Positions 18,864-26,824 of a stretch of 64,000 bases of DNA are shown here, in pieces. The notes under the pieces were generated by a model that had not been told where the DNA came from, searched no databases, and saw only the letters and a program-made list of their open reading frames with translations. Made by a program: the position numbers and the translations under genes. Origin of the DNA: Mayfieldus sp038040285. GTDB taxonomy: Bacteria; Actinomycetota; Thermoleophilia; Solirubrobacterales; 70-9. Numbering within the stretch: the stretch's first letter is position 1; each line of letters begins with the position of its first letter. Location: contig JBBPIN010000005.1 of the NCBI GenBank assembly GCA_038040285.1, forward strand, positions 1-64,000. Direction: 5' to 3'.

Positions 18864-20369
18864 TCAGGCGGGCGGTTCGGCCTTGGGGAAGAGCGGCGGC
18901 AGCTTCTCGATCCTCTGGCCGCCCTTGCGCGAACCCAGCTCCGCCAATTCCCGCCCGCGCTCATCGAGGGCGTCGAGAAGCCGCACGGAGCTGTCGGGCA
19001 GATAGGGGTGCAACAGCAACGTCGTCACCCGCAGGCCCTCGGCGAGGTTGTAGAGGACGCTGTCGAGCCGCTCCGCCCCCGCCTCCTCCTTGGCCAGGTC
19101 CCAGGGGCGCGACTCCTCTACGTACTGGTTCAGCCGCCGCACCAGCTTCCAGATCACCTCCAGAGCCAGGCTCAGCTCGGCGGCGTCGAGGAGGTCGCGG
19201 ACGCGATCGGCGGCCCCCCCGAAGTCGGTCGCCAGCTGCGGATCGGCCTCAGCATCGGGAACCACCCCATCGCGATAGCGGTGAACCATCGCCAGCGTGC
19301 GGCTGGCGAGGTTGCCGTACTCGTTGGCGAGCTCGGTCTCGTAGCGAGCTTCGAAGCCGGCCGCCGAGACCGACCCGTCCTGACCGAAGCTCACCTCCCT
19401 GAAGCAGTAGTAGCGCAGCGCGTCGGCGCCGAAGCGATCGATCACCACGTCGGGATCGAGCACGTTGCCGAGCGACTTCGACATCTTGCGCTCGCCCATC
19501 AGCAGGTAGCCGTGAATCACCATGCGCGTCGGTGGCTCATAGCCGGCGGCCATCAGCAGGGCCGGCCAGATCACGGCGTGGAATTTGAGGATGTCCTTCG
19601 CCAGCACGTGGTAGTCGGCCGGCCAATAGCGATCGGTCAAGTCCTCGCCCTCGCGGGCGAAGCTGAGCGCGGTCACGTAGTTGAGTAGCGCGTCGAACCA
19701 CACGTACATGCGCTGCGACGGGTCCCAGGGGAGCTCCATCCCCCACTTCAGCCGCGCGCGCGACAGCGACACGTCCTCCAATCCCTGCTTGATGAACGAC
19801 ACCGCCTCGTTGCGGCGGAAATCGGGAACGACGAAGTCGGGGCGCTCTTCGTAGAGGCGTTCGAGCTGCTCCTGGAACGAGGAGAGCCGAAAGAACCAGT
19901 TCTCCTCCTTCTCGCGTTCGAGCGGGATCTCGTGGATCGGGCACGTGTTTCCGGGCCCCAGCTCGCGCTCGGTCTTGAAGTCGGCGCATCGCGGGCAGTA
20001 CCAGCCCTCGTAGGTGCCTTCGTAGACGTGGCCGTTGTCGTGGACGATCTGCATGATCTCCGCCACCTTCGCCTCGTGCCGGGGGTCGGAGGTGCGGATG
20101 AAGAAGTCGTTGGTCGCCTCGATGCGATGCGCCATCTGCTCGAACTTCGGCGCGTTACGGTCGGCCAGCTCCTGGGGGGTGATCCCTTCCTTCTCGGCGG
20201 CCAGCTCGATCGGCTCACCATGCTCGTCGGTCCCGGTGAGGAAGAAGACGTCCTCGCCGCGCTGACGCATGTGGCGGGCGAGGACGTCGGCGGCCATCGT
20301 CGAGTAGGCGTGGCCAAGGTGCGGATCGCCGTTGACGTAGTAGATCGGGGTGGTGACGTAGTAGGCCAC
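18864..20369 (-). CDS. metG: Methionyl-tRNA synthetase
   Basis: Charges tRNA-Met. 501 residues from GTG 20369 (VAYYVTTPIYYVNG), chosen because everything upstream is non-homologous and enters the divergent gene. Class I signatures: the HIGH-type motif GDPHLGHAYS near residue 20 and ERKMSKSLGN near residue 300. A metal-knuckle-like region WYCPRCADFK... NTCPIHEIPL keeps only part of the usual cysteines (CxxC ... CxxH). The C-terminus ends after the anticodon-binding helices; there is no extra tRNA-binding domain. Confidence 0.96.
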   Translation of the reverse strand: MAYYVTTPIYYVNGDPHLGHAYSTMAADVLARHMRQRGEDVFFLTGTDEHGEPIELAAEKEGITPQELADRNAPKFEQMAHRIEATNDFFIRTSDPRHEAKVAEIMQIVHDNGHVYEGTYEGWYCPRCADFKTERELGPGNTCPIHEIPLEREKEENWFFRLSSFQEQLERLYEERPDFVVPDFRRNEAVSFIKQGLEDVSLSRARLKWGMELPWDPSQRMYVWFDALLNYVTALSFAREGEDLTDRYWPADYHVLAKDILKFHAVIWPALLMAAGYEPPTRMVIHGYLLMGERKMSKSLGNVLDPDVVIDRFGADALRYYCFREVSFGQDGSVSAAGFEARYETELANEYGNLASRTLAMVHRYRDGVVPDAEADPQLATDFGGAADRVRDLLDAAELSLALEVIWKLVRRLNQYVEESRPWDLAKEEAGAERLDSVLYNLAEGLRVTTLLLHPYLPDSSVRLLDALDERGRELAELGSRKGGQRIEKLPPLFPKAEPPA

Positions 20370-20399
20370 GGGCGCCGCAGGATAGTCGGGAGGGTTCGC

Positions 20400-20849
20400 T
20401 TGACCGATAATGCGGACGTGTCCTGGAGCTGGCAATGGGCGATCTGGAATCAGATGACCCGCGCCCACGTCGCGACCTACCGTTTGAGCCACGGCAGGCT
20501 CGGCGGCGAGTACCGCGGCGCCCCGATCCTGCTCCTGCACCACACCGGGCGCAATAGCGGCTCCGAACGGGTAAGCCCGCTGCTCTACCTGGCGGACGGC
20601 GACGACCTGGTGGTCGTCGGCTCCAAGGGCGGCTCCCACAAACACCCGGCTTGGTTCCTCAACCTGCGCGAGATGCCCGCGACGACGGTCGAGGTCGGCG
20701 GCGAAAGACGCCGCGTGAGGGTCCGCGTCGCCTCACCGCAGGAGAGAGGGAAGTTGTGGCCGCGTGTCGTCGACCTGTACTCCGACTACGCCAACTACCA
20801 GGAGCGCACGAAGCGCGAGATTCCGCTGGTGATCCTCAGCCCGAGCTAG
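20400..20849 (+). CDS. Deazaflavin (F420)-dependent nitroreductase family protein
   Basis: 149 residues. The start is TTG 20400, which has GGGAGGG six bases upstream; a GTG at 20418 has no ribosome site. Family signature: YRGAPILLLHHTGRNSGSER followed by VSPLLYLADGDDLVVVGSKGG, HPAWFLNLRE and the F420/FMN-type barrel end RVRVRVASPQER. These split-barrel proteins reduce diverse substrates with F420H2 and are typical of actinobacteria. Divergent from metG with 30 bases between starts. Its stop shares CTAG with the next gene. Confidence 0.85.
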   Translation: MTDNADVSWSWQWAIWNQMTRAHVATYRLSHGRLGGEYRGAPILLLHHTGRNSGSERVSPLLYLADGDDLVVVGSKGGSHKHPAWFLNLREMPATTVEVGGERRRVRVRVASPQERGKLWPRVVDLYSDYANYQERTKREIPLVILSPS

Positions 20850-21538
20850 GTCCGGTCACTCGCCGGATCGTTGCGCAGCGCGAAATACCCGATCAGGGCG
20901 TATGAGCCGTCGCCGTGGCGCCACAGCACCTTGCCGAGGTTGGCGCCCGGCACGATCTCGACCAGCTCGTCGCGGATCCGCTTGATCAGGAAGCGGGGGT
21001 TGGAGTCCATGACCACGTAGTCGATCACCAGAACGTCGACGCTCGAGTCGTCCTCGCTCGGCTCGACCCGGGTCTCGAAGTCAAACGCGGTGCGGTCGTC
21101 CCCGAGATCACGGGTTACGTAAAGCGGCCAGAAGAGCTTCACCGGCCAACGGGCGCTCTGCCTGAGCACGTTGTCGCCGCGCTTGCGCTCGGCGTCGAAG
21201 CGCTTGCCCATCCACGGCATCCAGGTGCCGGCCAGGCCGCGCATGACGCGGTCGACCGGACCGGTGATCAGCGGCGCCACCAGGATCCCCTCGGTCCTTC
21301 CGTCGATGCCGGCGGGAGGGGTCCCGAGCGCAAACAATTCAGCGAGCGTCGCGGCGCCTGCATCGCGGTGGCGCCCGACCTCTTCGCCGAGCTGCTCGAA
21401 CCGCCGCCAGGCCGCGTCGCGGGCCTCTAGCGGCGCCGAGGTCCCCTGCTCGCGCAGCTCCGCGACCCGACTCGCTGTCCCGGACTGCGATTCGGCGACC
21501 GAGGGCTGGGTTGCGCTTGCCGGCTCGGGCATCGGCAA
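20846..21538 (-). CDS. Conserved-looking protein of unknown function
   Basis: 230 residues from ATG 21538. The N-terminal third is low complexity (Ala, Ser, Glu) with a predicted helix EARDAAWRRFEQLGEEV; the rest looks globular, with GTPPAGIDGRTEGILVAPL, a Trp-rich segment TWMPWMGKRFDAERKRG, and the ending KVLWRHGDGSYALIGYFALR, which suggests a beta-barrel or lipocalin-like ligand pocket. No family assigned. It is convergent with the nitroreductase gene and 6 bases downstream of the RemA-like gene. Confidence 0.7.
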   Translation of the reverse strand: MPMPEPASATQPSVAESQSGTASRVAELREQGTSAPLEARDAAWRRFEQLGEEVGRHRDAGAATLAELFALGTPPAGIDGRTEGILVAPLITGPVDRVMRGLAGTWMPWMGKRFDAERKRGDNVLRQSARWPVKLFWPLYVTRDLGDDRTAFDFETRVEPSEDDSSVDVLVIDYVVMDSNPRFLIKRIRDELVEIVPGANLGKVLWRHGDGSYALIGYFALRNDPASDRT

Positions 21539-21544
21539 CCCACT

Positions 21545-21802
21545 TTACTCCTGGTCCTTTGCCGCGGAGCGACGACGGCGTGGGATGCCGGCGGCCTCGG
21601 TCAGCGCAGTCTCGACATCGGCGAGGATCGCCTTCTCGGAGCGCGAGGCGACCAGCGGCTCGGCCACCCCGTCGACGTGGACGTAGGTGCGCCGCCCCTC
21701 GCCGCGCTCCGCGGCCGCCAGGGGAACCAGCGCGAAGACCCGGTCGGCGCGCACGAATCGCCCGTAGCCCAGCGCGATCATCCGTGGCTCTCGCTTCGCC
21801 AT
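21545..21802 (-). CDS. Small RemA/DUF370-like protein
   Basis: 85 residues. Weak resemblance to the RemA/DUF370 family of small DNA-binding regulators: IALGYGRFVRADRVFALVPL at residues 9-28 parallels the IGFGNxVxxxRIVAIV start of RemA, and RRTYVHVDG the later basic strand; the middle of the family is missing. The C-terminus is basic (GIPRRRRSAAKD). A short LytTR-like piece is an alternative. It lies between the unknown 230-residue gene and rsmI on one strand. Confidence 0.45.
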   Translation of the reverse strand: MAKREPRMIALGYGRFVRADRVFALVPLAAAERGEGRRTYVHVDGVAEPLVASRSEKAILADVETALTEAAGIPRRRRSAAKDQE

Positions 21803-21849
21803 CGCCTCTGACCGTAACGCCCCACGGGGCCGAAACTCAAGCGCGCGAG

Positions 21850-22677
21850 CTATTGACGCGGATCTCGGCCTGTGAGGGCTCGGTACAGATCGTTCGCCCG
21901 GGTGCCGGTCAGTGCCGCGACGACGCTCGCCGCGGCGCGGGGACGGGCGCCGGACTGGACCAGGTGGCGCAGGGCGTCGACCGCGAAGCTGATGTCCTCG
22001 GAATGATCGTCGTCGAGGGCGGGGCCGATTACGAGCACGATCTCCCCCTTCACGTCGCCGCGAAAGCGACGCGCCAGCTCGCCCAGCGACCCGCGCGAGA
22101 CCTCCTCGTGCAGCTTCGAGAGCTCACGACAGACCGCAGCCGGCCGATCCGGCGCGATCGCGGCCAGCGCCGCCAGCGACTCCGAGATCCGGCGCGGCGA
22201 CTCGAATGCGATCACCGTCTCCGTGGAGCGCAGCACGCGCTCCATCTCCCCGGCTCGCCTGGGCAGAAAACCCTCGAAACGCCAGCGGTCCGTCGGCAGG
22301 CCGGAGGCGACGAGCGCAACCGGCACCACCGATGGACCGGGCAGAACCTCGACCTCGAGGTCGCGGTCCAGGCAGGCGCGGATCAATCGGAAGCCCGGGT
22401 CGGAGATCGCCGGCATGCCGGCATCGCTGACCAGCGCGACCCTGGAGCCGCGGGCGATCCGCCTCGCCAGCTCGGTCGCGCGCGACGCCTCGTTGCCCTC
22501 GTGATTGGACACCAGCCGCGGCGGCGGAGAGATCCCCAGCCGGTCGAGCAGGGTGCCTGTTCGCCGCGTGTCCTCGCAGGCGATGTAGTCGGCGTCGACC
22601 AGCGCCTCCCGGACGCGCGGCGTGACGTCCTCCAGGTTGCCGATCGGGGTCGGGCAGACGGTGAGCTTGCCCGCCAT
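21850..22677 (-). CDS. rsmI: 16S rRNA (cytidine1402-2'-O)-methyltransferase
   Basis: 2'-O-methylates C1402 in 16S rRNA. 275 residues from ATG 22677. Tetrapyrrole-methylase-fold signatures: KLTVCPTPIGNLEDVTPR, IACEDTRRTGTLL, LVSNHEGNE, VALVSDAGMPAISDPG and VLPGPSVVPVALVASGLPTD. The start shares one base with the stop of the ROK kinase gene (TGATG), so translation is probably coupled. Confidence 0.95.
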   Translation of the reverse strand: MAGKLTVCPTPIGNLEDVTPRVREALVDADYIACEDTRRTGTLLDRLGISPPPRLVSNHEGNEASRATELARRIARGSRVALVSDAGMPAISDPGFRLIRACLDRDLEVEVLPGPSVVPVALVASGLPTDRWRFEGFLPRRAGEMERVLRSTETVIAFESPRRISESLAALAAIAPDRPAAVCRELSKLHEEVSRGSLGELARRFRGDVKGEIVLVIGPALDDDHSEDISFAVDALRHLVQSGARPRAAASVVAALTGTRANDLYRALTGRDPRQ

Positions 22678-23639
22678 CAGCCCCCCCGCTCCAGCTCGAG
22701 TCGAGCCATCTCGGCGGCGCCGACCATGCCGGCCTCCGTCCCCAGTTCGGCGAGCTCGACGGGAACCTCGTTCATCGGCGGCAGCGCCCTCGAGCGCAGC
22801 TCCTCGCGGGCCGGGTCGAGCATCCGGGCGCCGACCGCCTTCGCCACCCCACCGCCGAGCACGATCACCTCGGGCTCGAAGATGTTGGCGAGGCTCGAGA
22901 GTCCGGCGCCAAGCCGCCGACCCGCCTCTTCGACGACCGCAGCCGCAATCGGATCGCCCTCGTTGGCGGCGTCGGTGACCGTCTTGCCGACGATCTCGCC
23001 GTGCTCGGCAAGGGCCTTGCCGAGGGCTGAGCTCGACTCGCGCTCGGCGGCGGCCCGACCCTCGCGCGCGAGGGCGGTACCGGAGGCGAACGTCTCGAGG
23101 CAGCCTCTGTTCGGGCAGTTGCCCTGGCAGCGCGGTCCGTCGAAGTCGATCACCATGTGGCCGGGCTCACTGGCCGCCCCGGTCGATCCCCGGTAGACCT
23201 CCCCGTCGATGATCACCCCACCGCCGATCCCGGTGCCGATCGTCAGCATCACCGCGTCGCTGGTGCCCTTGGCGGCGCCGAACCGATGCTCGGCGAGGGC
23301 GGCGACGTTTGCGTCGTTGTCGATGAACACCGGTATGCCGAGTTGCTCCCGCATGCGGTCGCGAATCGGCACGTCGCGGATCGGCAGGTTGACCGCCGTG
23401 ATCGCAACCCCGCGCTCGCGGTCGATCGTGCAGGGGATCCCAAGCCCGACGGCGGCGACATTGGGGCGCGCCTCCAGGGCCTCGCGAACCTCGCGCTCCA
23501 GGGTCTCGAGCAGCTCATCCTGCCCCTGGCCGGCCGATCGCTCCTGGTCCTCGTAGAGGACCTTTCGGTCCTCCCCCACCACTCCGACCAGCACCTTGGT
23601 TCCCCCCAAATCGACGCCGACGGTCTCGGGGGCGCTCAT
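22677..23639 (-). CDS. ROK family glucokinase-like protein
   Basis: ROK sugar kinase, most likely glucokinase. 320 residues from ATG 23639. ATP loop VGVDLGGTKVLVGVV at the N-terminus; FIDNDANVAALAEHRFGAAKG with catalytic Asp; GTGIGGGVIIDG; and the zinc site GHMVIDFDGPRCQGNCPNRGCLE (His plus three Cys), diagnostic of ROK glucokinases. A repressor HTH domain is absent, so it is an enzyme, not a regulator. Coupled to rsmI. Confidence 0.88.
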   Translation of the reverse strand: MSAPETVGVDLGGTKVLVGVVGEDRKVLYEDQERSAGQGQDELLETLEREVREALEARPNVAAVGLGIPCTIDRERGVAITAVNLPIRDVPIRDRMREQLGIPVFIDNDANVAALAEHRFGAAKGTSDAVMLTIGTGIGGGVIIDGEVYRGSTGAASEPGHMVIDFDGPRCQGNCPNRGCLETFASGTALAREGRAAAERESSSALGKALAEHGEIVGKTVTDAANEGDPIAAAVVEEAGRRLGAGLSSLANIFEPEVIVLGGGVAKAVGARMLDPAREELRSRALPPMNEVPVELAELGTEAGMVGAAEMARLELERGG

Positions 23640-23710
23640 CGAGTTAGCAGATTGCCAGCTAGGAGGGAGGGGCAGGAGTCTGCGGCCATCGGCAGTATTG
23701 ATAGCCGCTC

Positions 23711-25018
23711 ATGCCTTCCAACGGCGAGCAGCAGCCACCCGATAAGGACGATCAACAGCCCTCCGGGCGGCCCGGGCAGGGATCGTCGAAGCCCCCTGAG
23801 CGGCCTGGTCCGAAACCCTCCGGTCCTCCGGAGTACACGGTCTACCGGTCGCGGAAGGGGATTCTCTCCCGCCTGCGGTCGCCCGACGTCTCCAGTCTGC
23901 GCCAGCGCGCCCGCCGCTCGTACCGGCGCCTCGGGCGGGGCGGCCAAAAGGCCGAGGACCAGCCGCCGACGGCGCCGAAACCGCTTGCCCGGCGGGCGCT
24001 GAAGTGGGTGGGCATCGCGGCCGGCGTGTGGGTGCTGATCAGCTTCCTGGCCTTCGCGGTGTCGGCCCAGCTTCAGGAGTGGAAGCTCGCCGGCGGCGCC
24101 AAGAGCGTTCTGCACGGAAACCCGTTTCTGCTCGTGAGTCCGCAGACGATCCTGATGATCGGCACCGATGCCCGCCCGCCCGACACCAAGGAGCCGGGTG
24201 CGGCCCCTTCGCAGCCGTGCTTCGATCAGCAGTCCCATGGCGACGCGCCGCACGGCGGCTGCTCCCAGGGTCAGTTCCGAGCCGACACCCTGATGCTGAT
24301 TCGGGCCGGCGGCGGTCACTTCCGCAAGCTCTCCATCCCGCGTGACAGCTTCGCTGAGATCCCGGGCCATGAGTCTCAGAAGATCAACGCCGCCTACGCG
24401 TTCGGGGGAGCGAAGCTGCAGATCCAAACGGTGGAGCGGTTCCTTGGCATCAAGATCGATCACGTCGTGATCATCGACTTCACCGGCTTTCAGGACTTCA
24501 TCGATGCGATCGGCGGCGTGAAGGTCGACGTTCAGCAGAAGCTCTGCGCCGACATCTCGGGCGGCGCCGGGGGCGGCCAGGGCGGTATCACCTTGCACCT
24601 CGGCAACGGCGAGCACACGCTGAATGGCCAGCAGGCCCTCGCCTACGCGCGGATTCGCGAGCCGAGCCCCTGCCCAGGCCCGGGCCATAGCGCCTTTGGC
24701 TCCGGCTACAACGACCTCGACCGGGCGAAGGCCCAGCAGGCCGTGATCGCCGGGATCAAGGGCCGGCTGACCAGCCCGTTCCGGCTCCCCTACAACTTCA
24801 TCCATGGACCGATCATCGGCTGGGACGCGCCGAAGGCGTTCGTCAGCGACATGGGCTTCTTCACCATGCCGCAGCTGATCCTGTCGTCCGCGATCGGAGG
24901 CTCGAGCACCAACGTGCTCTGCGCGCGGGTGCCGACGCCGTGCAGTCCGGGCCCGCTGGGGAGCACCGAGGTGCCCGAATCGGAGCGTCAGCGGGCGGTA
25001 AAGCAACTGGTCGGTTAG
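23711..25018 (+). CDS. LytR-CpsA-Psr (LCP) family cell-wall glycopolymer transferase
   Basis: 435 residues. A Pro/Gly/Lys-rich cytoplasmic N-terminus (residues 1-95) precedes one membrane helix, VGIAAGVWVLISFLAFAVSA. The extracellular LCP domain contains ILMIGTDARPP, FRADTLMLIRAGGG (Arg-Asp of the pyrophosphate site), LSIPRDSFAEIPGH, KINAAYAFGGAKL, IDFTGFQDFIDAIGGVKVDV, LNGQQALAYARIRE and DLDRAKAQQAVI. LCP proteins transfer lipid-linked polymers onto peptidoglycan. Two inserts with Cys and Gly are present. The stop lies in the heptamer repeat. Confidence 0.93.
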   Translation: MPSNGEQQPPDKDDQQPSGRPGQGSSKPPERPGPKPSGPPEYTVYRSRKGILSRLRSPDVSSLRQRARRSYRRLGRGGQKAEDQPPTAPKPLARRALKWVGIAAGVWVLISFLAFAVSAQLQEWKLAGGAKSVLHGNPFLLVSPQTILMIGTDARPPDTKEPGAAPSQPCFDQQSHGDAPHGGCSQGQFRADTLMLIRAGGGHFRKLSIPRDSFAEIPGHESQKINAAYAFGGAKLQIQTVERFLGIKIDHVVIIDFTGFQDFIDAIGGVKVDVQQKLCADISGGAGGGQGGITLHLGNGEHTLNGQQALAYARIREPSPCPGPGHSAFGSGYNDLDRAKAQQAVIAGIKGRLTSPFRLPYNFIHGPIIGWDAPKAFVSDMGFFTMPQLILSSAIGGSSTNVLCARVPTPCSPGPLGSTEVPESERQRAVKQLVG

Positions 25019-25051
25019 TCACTAGTGGCTAGTGGCCAGTGGCTGGTGGCT
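25017..25051. repeat. Heptamer tandem repeat filling a convergent spacer
   Basis: Five tandem 7-base units: AGTCACT, AGTGGCT, AGTGGCC, AGTGGCT, GGTGGCT, followed by a degenerate ACGAGCC. They fill the 31-base space between the LCP stop (TAG, 25016-25018) and the FmdB stop (complement of CTA, 25050-25052), and the stops are part of the units. Confidence 0.9.
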
Positions 25052-25325
25052 ACGAGCCAGAGTCCGACTTCGCCTCAGCCTTCTCCTTCTTCTCCGGCTT
25101 CGACGTTTTCTCTGTGTCCTTGCCCGCGCCGTCCTGGCCCGCCTGCTTCTTCGACCCGTAGTCGGTCGTGTAGAAGCCGGAGCCCTTGAAGTGGACCGCA
25201 ATCGGGTGAAAGACGCGCTCCACCGGCGCCCCGCACTGCTCGCACTTGGTGAGCGGGTCGTCGGACATGCTCTGCACGGCCTCGAAGACATGCCCGCTGG
25301 CGCACTTGTACTCGTAGATCGGCAC
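25050..25325 (-). CDS. FmdB-type zinc ribbon protein
   Basis: 91 residues from ATG 25325. The first half is the FmdB regulatory zinc ribbon: MPIYEYKCASGHVFEAVQSM then DPLTKCEQCGAPVERVFHPI (C-H pair and CxxC), followed by FKGSGFYTTDYG, a constant motif of the family. The second half is a lysine/glutamate tail. FmdB proteins are widespread with no proven biochemical role. Confidence 0.88.
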   Translation of the reverse strand: MPIYEYKCASGHVFEAVQSMSDDPLTKCEQCGAPVERVFHPIAVHFKGSGFYTTDYGSKKQAGQDGAGKDTEKTSKPEKKEKAEAKSDSGS

Positions 25326-25480
25326 GGCGAGGCGATTATCGCAGGGGGTCCTCCCGCGACCCGCAAGGCGCCTGGCCGGCCCGGACTGACCTTTGCCCCA
25401 GAGATTGCCCCGATACGGTGTGCCGCGAAATGGAAGGCACAGCGCCGCCCGGCATCAGCGCCAGAAACGAGGAAGTCTCG

Positions 25481-26824
25481 ATGGACGAGATCGTGGCGCT
25501 CTGCAAGCGTCGCGGCTTCGTCTTTCCGACCTCGGAGATCTACGGGGGACTGGGCTCGACCTACGACTACGGCCACTACGGCGTGCTGCTGCGCAACAAC
25601 GTCAAGGGCGAGTGGTGGCGGGCGATGATCCAGGACCGCGACGACATCGTGGCGCTGGACTCGGCGATCCTCCAACACCCGCGCACCTGGGAGGCGTCCG
25701 GGCACCTGGAGGGGTTCACCGACCCGTTGGTCGACTGCCGGACCTGCAAGCAGCGCTTCCGCGCCGACAAGCTCGAGGACGCGGCCTGCGGGAAGAAGCC
25801 TTCCAAGCACCCGGGCGAGACGGACCAGTGCGACCTCACCGAAGCGCGTCAGTTCAACCTCATGTTCCAGACCCACGTCGGGCCGGTGATCGAGGACGCC
25901 TCGGTCGCCTACTTGCGGCCGGAGACCGCGCAGGGGATCTTCGTCAACTTCAAGAACGTGCTTCAGTTCTCGCGCCGAAAGCCGCCCTTCGGGATCGCCC
26001 AAATCGGCAAGTCGTTTCGCAACGAGATCACGACCGGCAACTTCGTCTTCCGCACCCGTGAGTTCGAGCAGATGGAGATGGAGTTCTTCGTGCCGCCCGA
26101 CGAGGCCGAGAAGTGGCACGAGCACTGGATGAAGGAGCGGGTGCGCTGGTACACCGACCTCGGCATTCGCTCCGACCACCTGCAGCTGCGCGCCCACGGG
26201 GCAGACGAGCTGTCCCACTACTCCAGCGCCACCTCGGACATCGAGTACCTGTTCCCGATGGGCTGGTCGGAGCTGGAGGGGATCGCCAACCGCGGCGACT
26301 TCGACCTCCGCCAGCACGCCGAGTTCTCGGGTGAGAAGCTCGAGTACTTCGACCCCCAGACCAAGGAGCGCTACGTCCCGCACGTGATCGAGCCGGCGGC
26401 GGGGGTCGACCGGGCGATGCTCGCCTTCCTGGTCGACGCATATGACACCGAGGAGGTCGAGGGACGCGAGCGAACCGTGCTGCGCCTTCACCCGCGCATG
26501 GCCCCGGTGAAGGCCGCGGTGCTGCCACTGGTCTCCAAGGAGGGGATGCCGGAGAAGGCGCGCGAGGTCTTCGAGGCGGTGCGCGGCCGGGTGCCGGCCG
26601 AGTACGACGAGGGCGGCTCGATCGGGAAGCGCTACCGCCGCCAGGATGAGATCGGAACCCCGTGGGGGATCACCGTCGACGGCCAGACGATGAGCGACGA
26701 CACGGTCACCCTGCGCGATCGCGACTCGCTGGAGCAGACGCGGGTCCCGATCGAGGGCCTCGCGAGCGAACTCGCCAACCGGATCGAGCAACCCTGGACC
26801 AGCCCGAAGCTGAGCAAGCAATGA
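25481..26824 (+). CDS. glyS: Glycyl-tRNA synthetase, homodimeric type
   Basis: Class II alpha2 GlyRS. 447 residues from ATG 25481, chosen for GAGGAAG upstream and the conserved start DEIVALCKRRGFVFPTSEIYGG; ATG 25430 would add 17 unconserved residues. Motifs: GSTYDYGHYGVLLRNNVK, CRTCKQRFRADK (part of a metal-like insert), YLRPETAQGIFVNF, SFRNEITTGNFVFRTREFEQ (motif 2) and PAAGVDRAMLAFL (motif 3). Its TGA overlaps the next ATG (ATGA). Confidence 0.95.
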   Translation: MDEIVALCKRRGFVFPTSEIYGGLGSTYDYGHYGVLLRNNVKGEWWRAMIQDRDDIVALDSAILQHPRTWEASGHLEGFTDPLVDCRTCKQRFRADKLEDAACGKKPSKHPGETDQCDLTEARQFNLMFQTHVGPVIEDASVAYLRPETAQGIFVNFKNVLQFSRRKPPFGIAQIGKSFRNEITTGNFVFRTREFEQMEMEFFVPPDEAEKWHEHWMKERVRWYTDLGIRSDHLQLRAHGADELSHYSSATSDIEYLFPMGWSELEGIANRGDFDLRQHAEFSGEKLEYFDPQTKERYVPHVIEPAAGVDRAMLAFLVDAYDTEEVEGRERTVLRLHPRMAPVKAAVLPLVSKEGMPEKAREVFEAVRGRVPAEYDEGGSIGKRYRRQDEIGTPWGITVDGQTMSDDTVTLRDRDSLEQTRVPIEGLASELANRIEQPWTSPKLSKQ

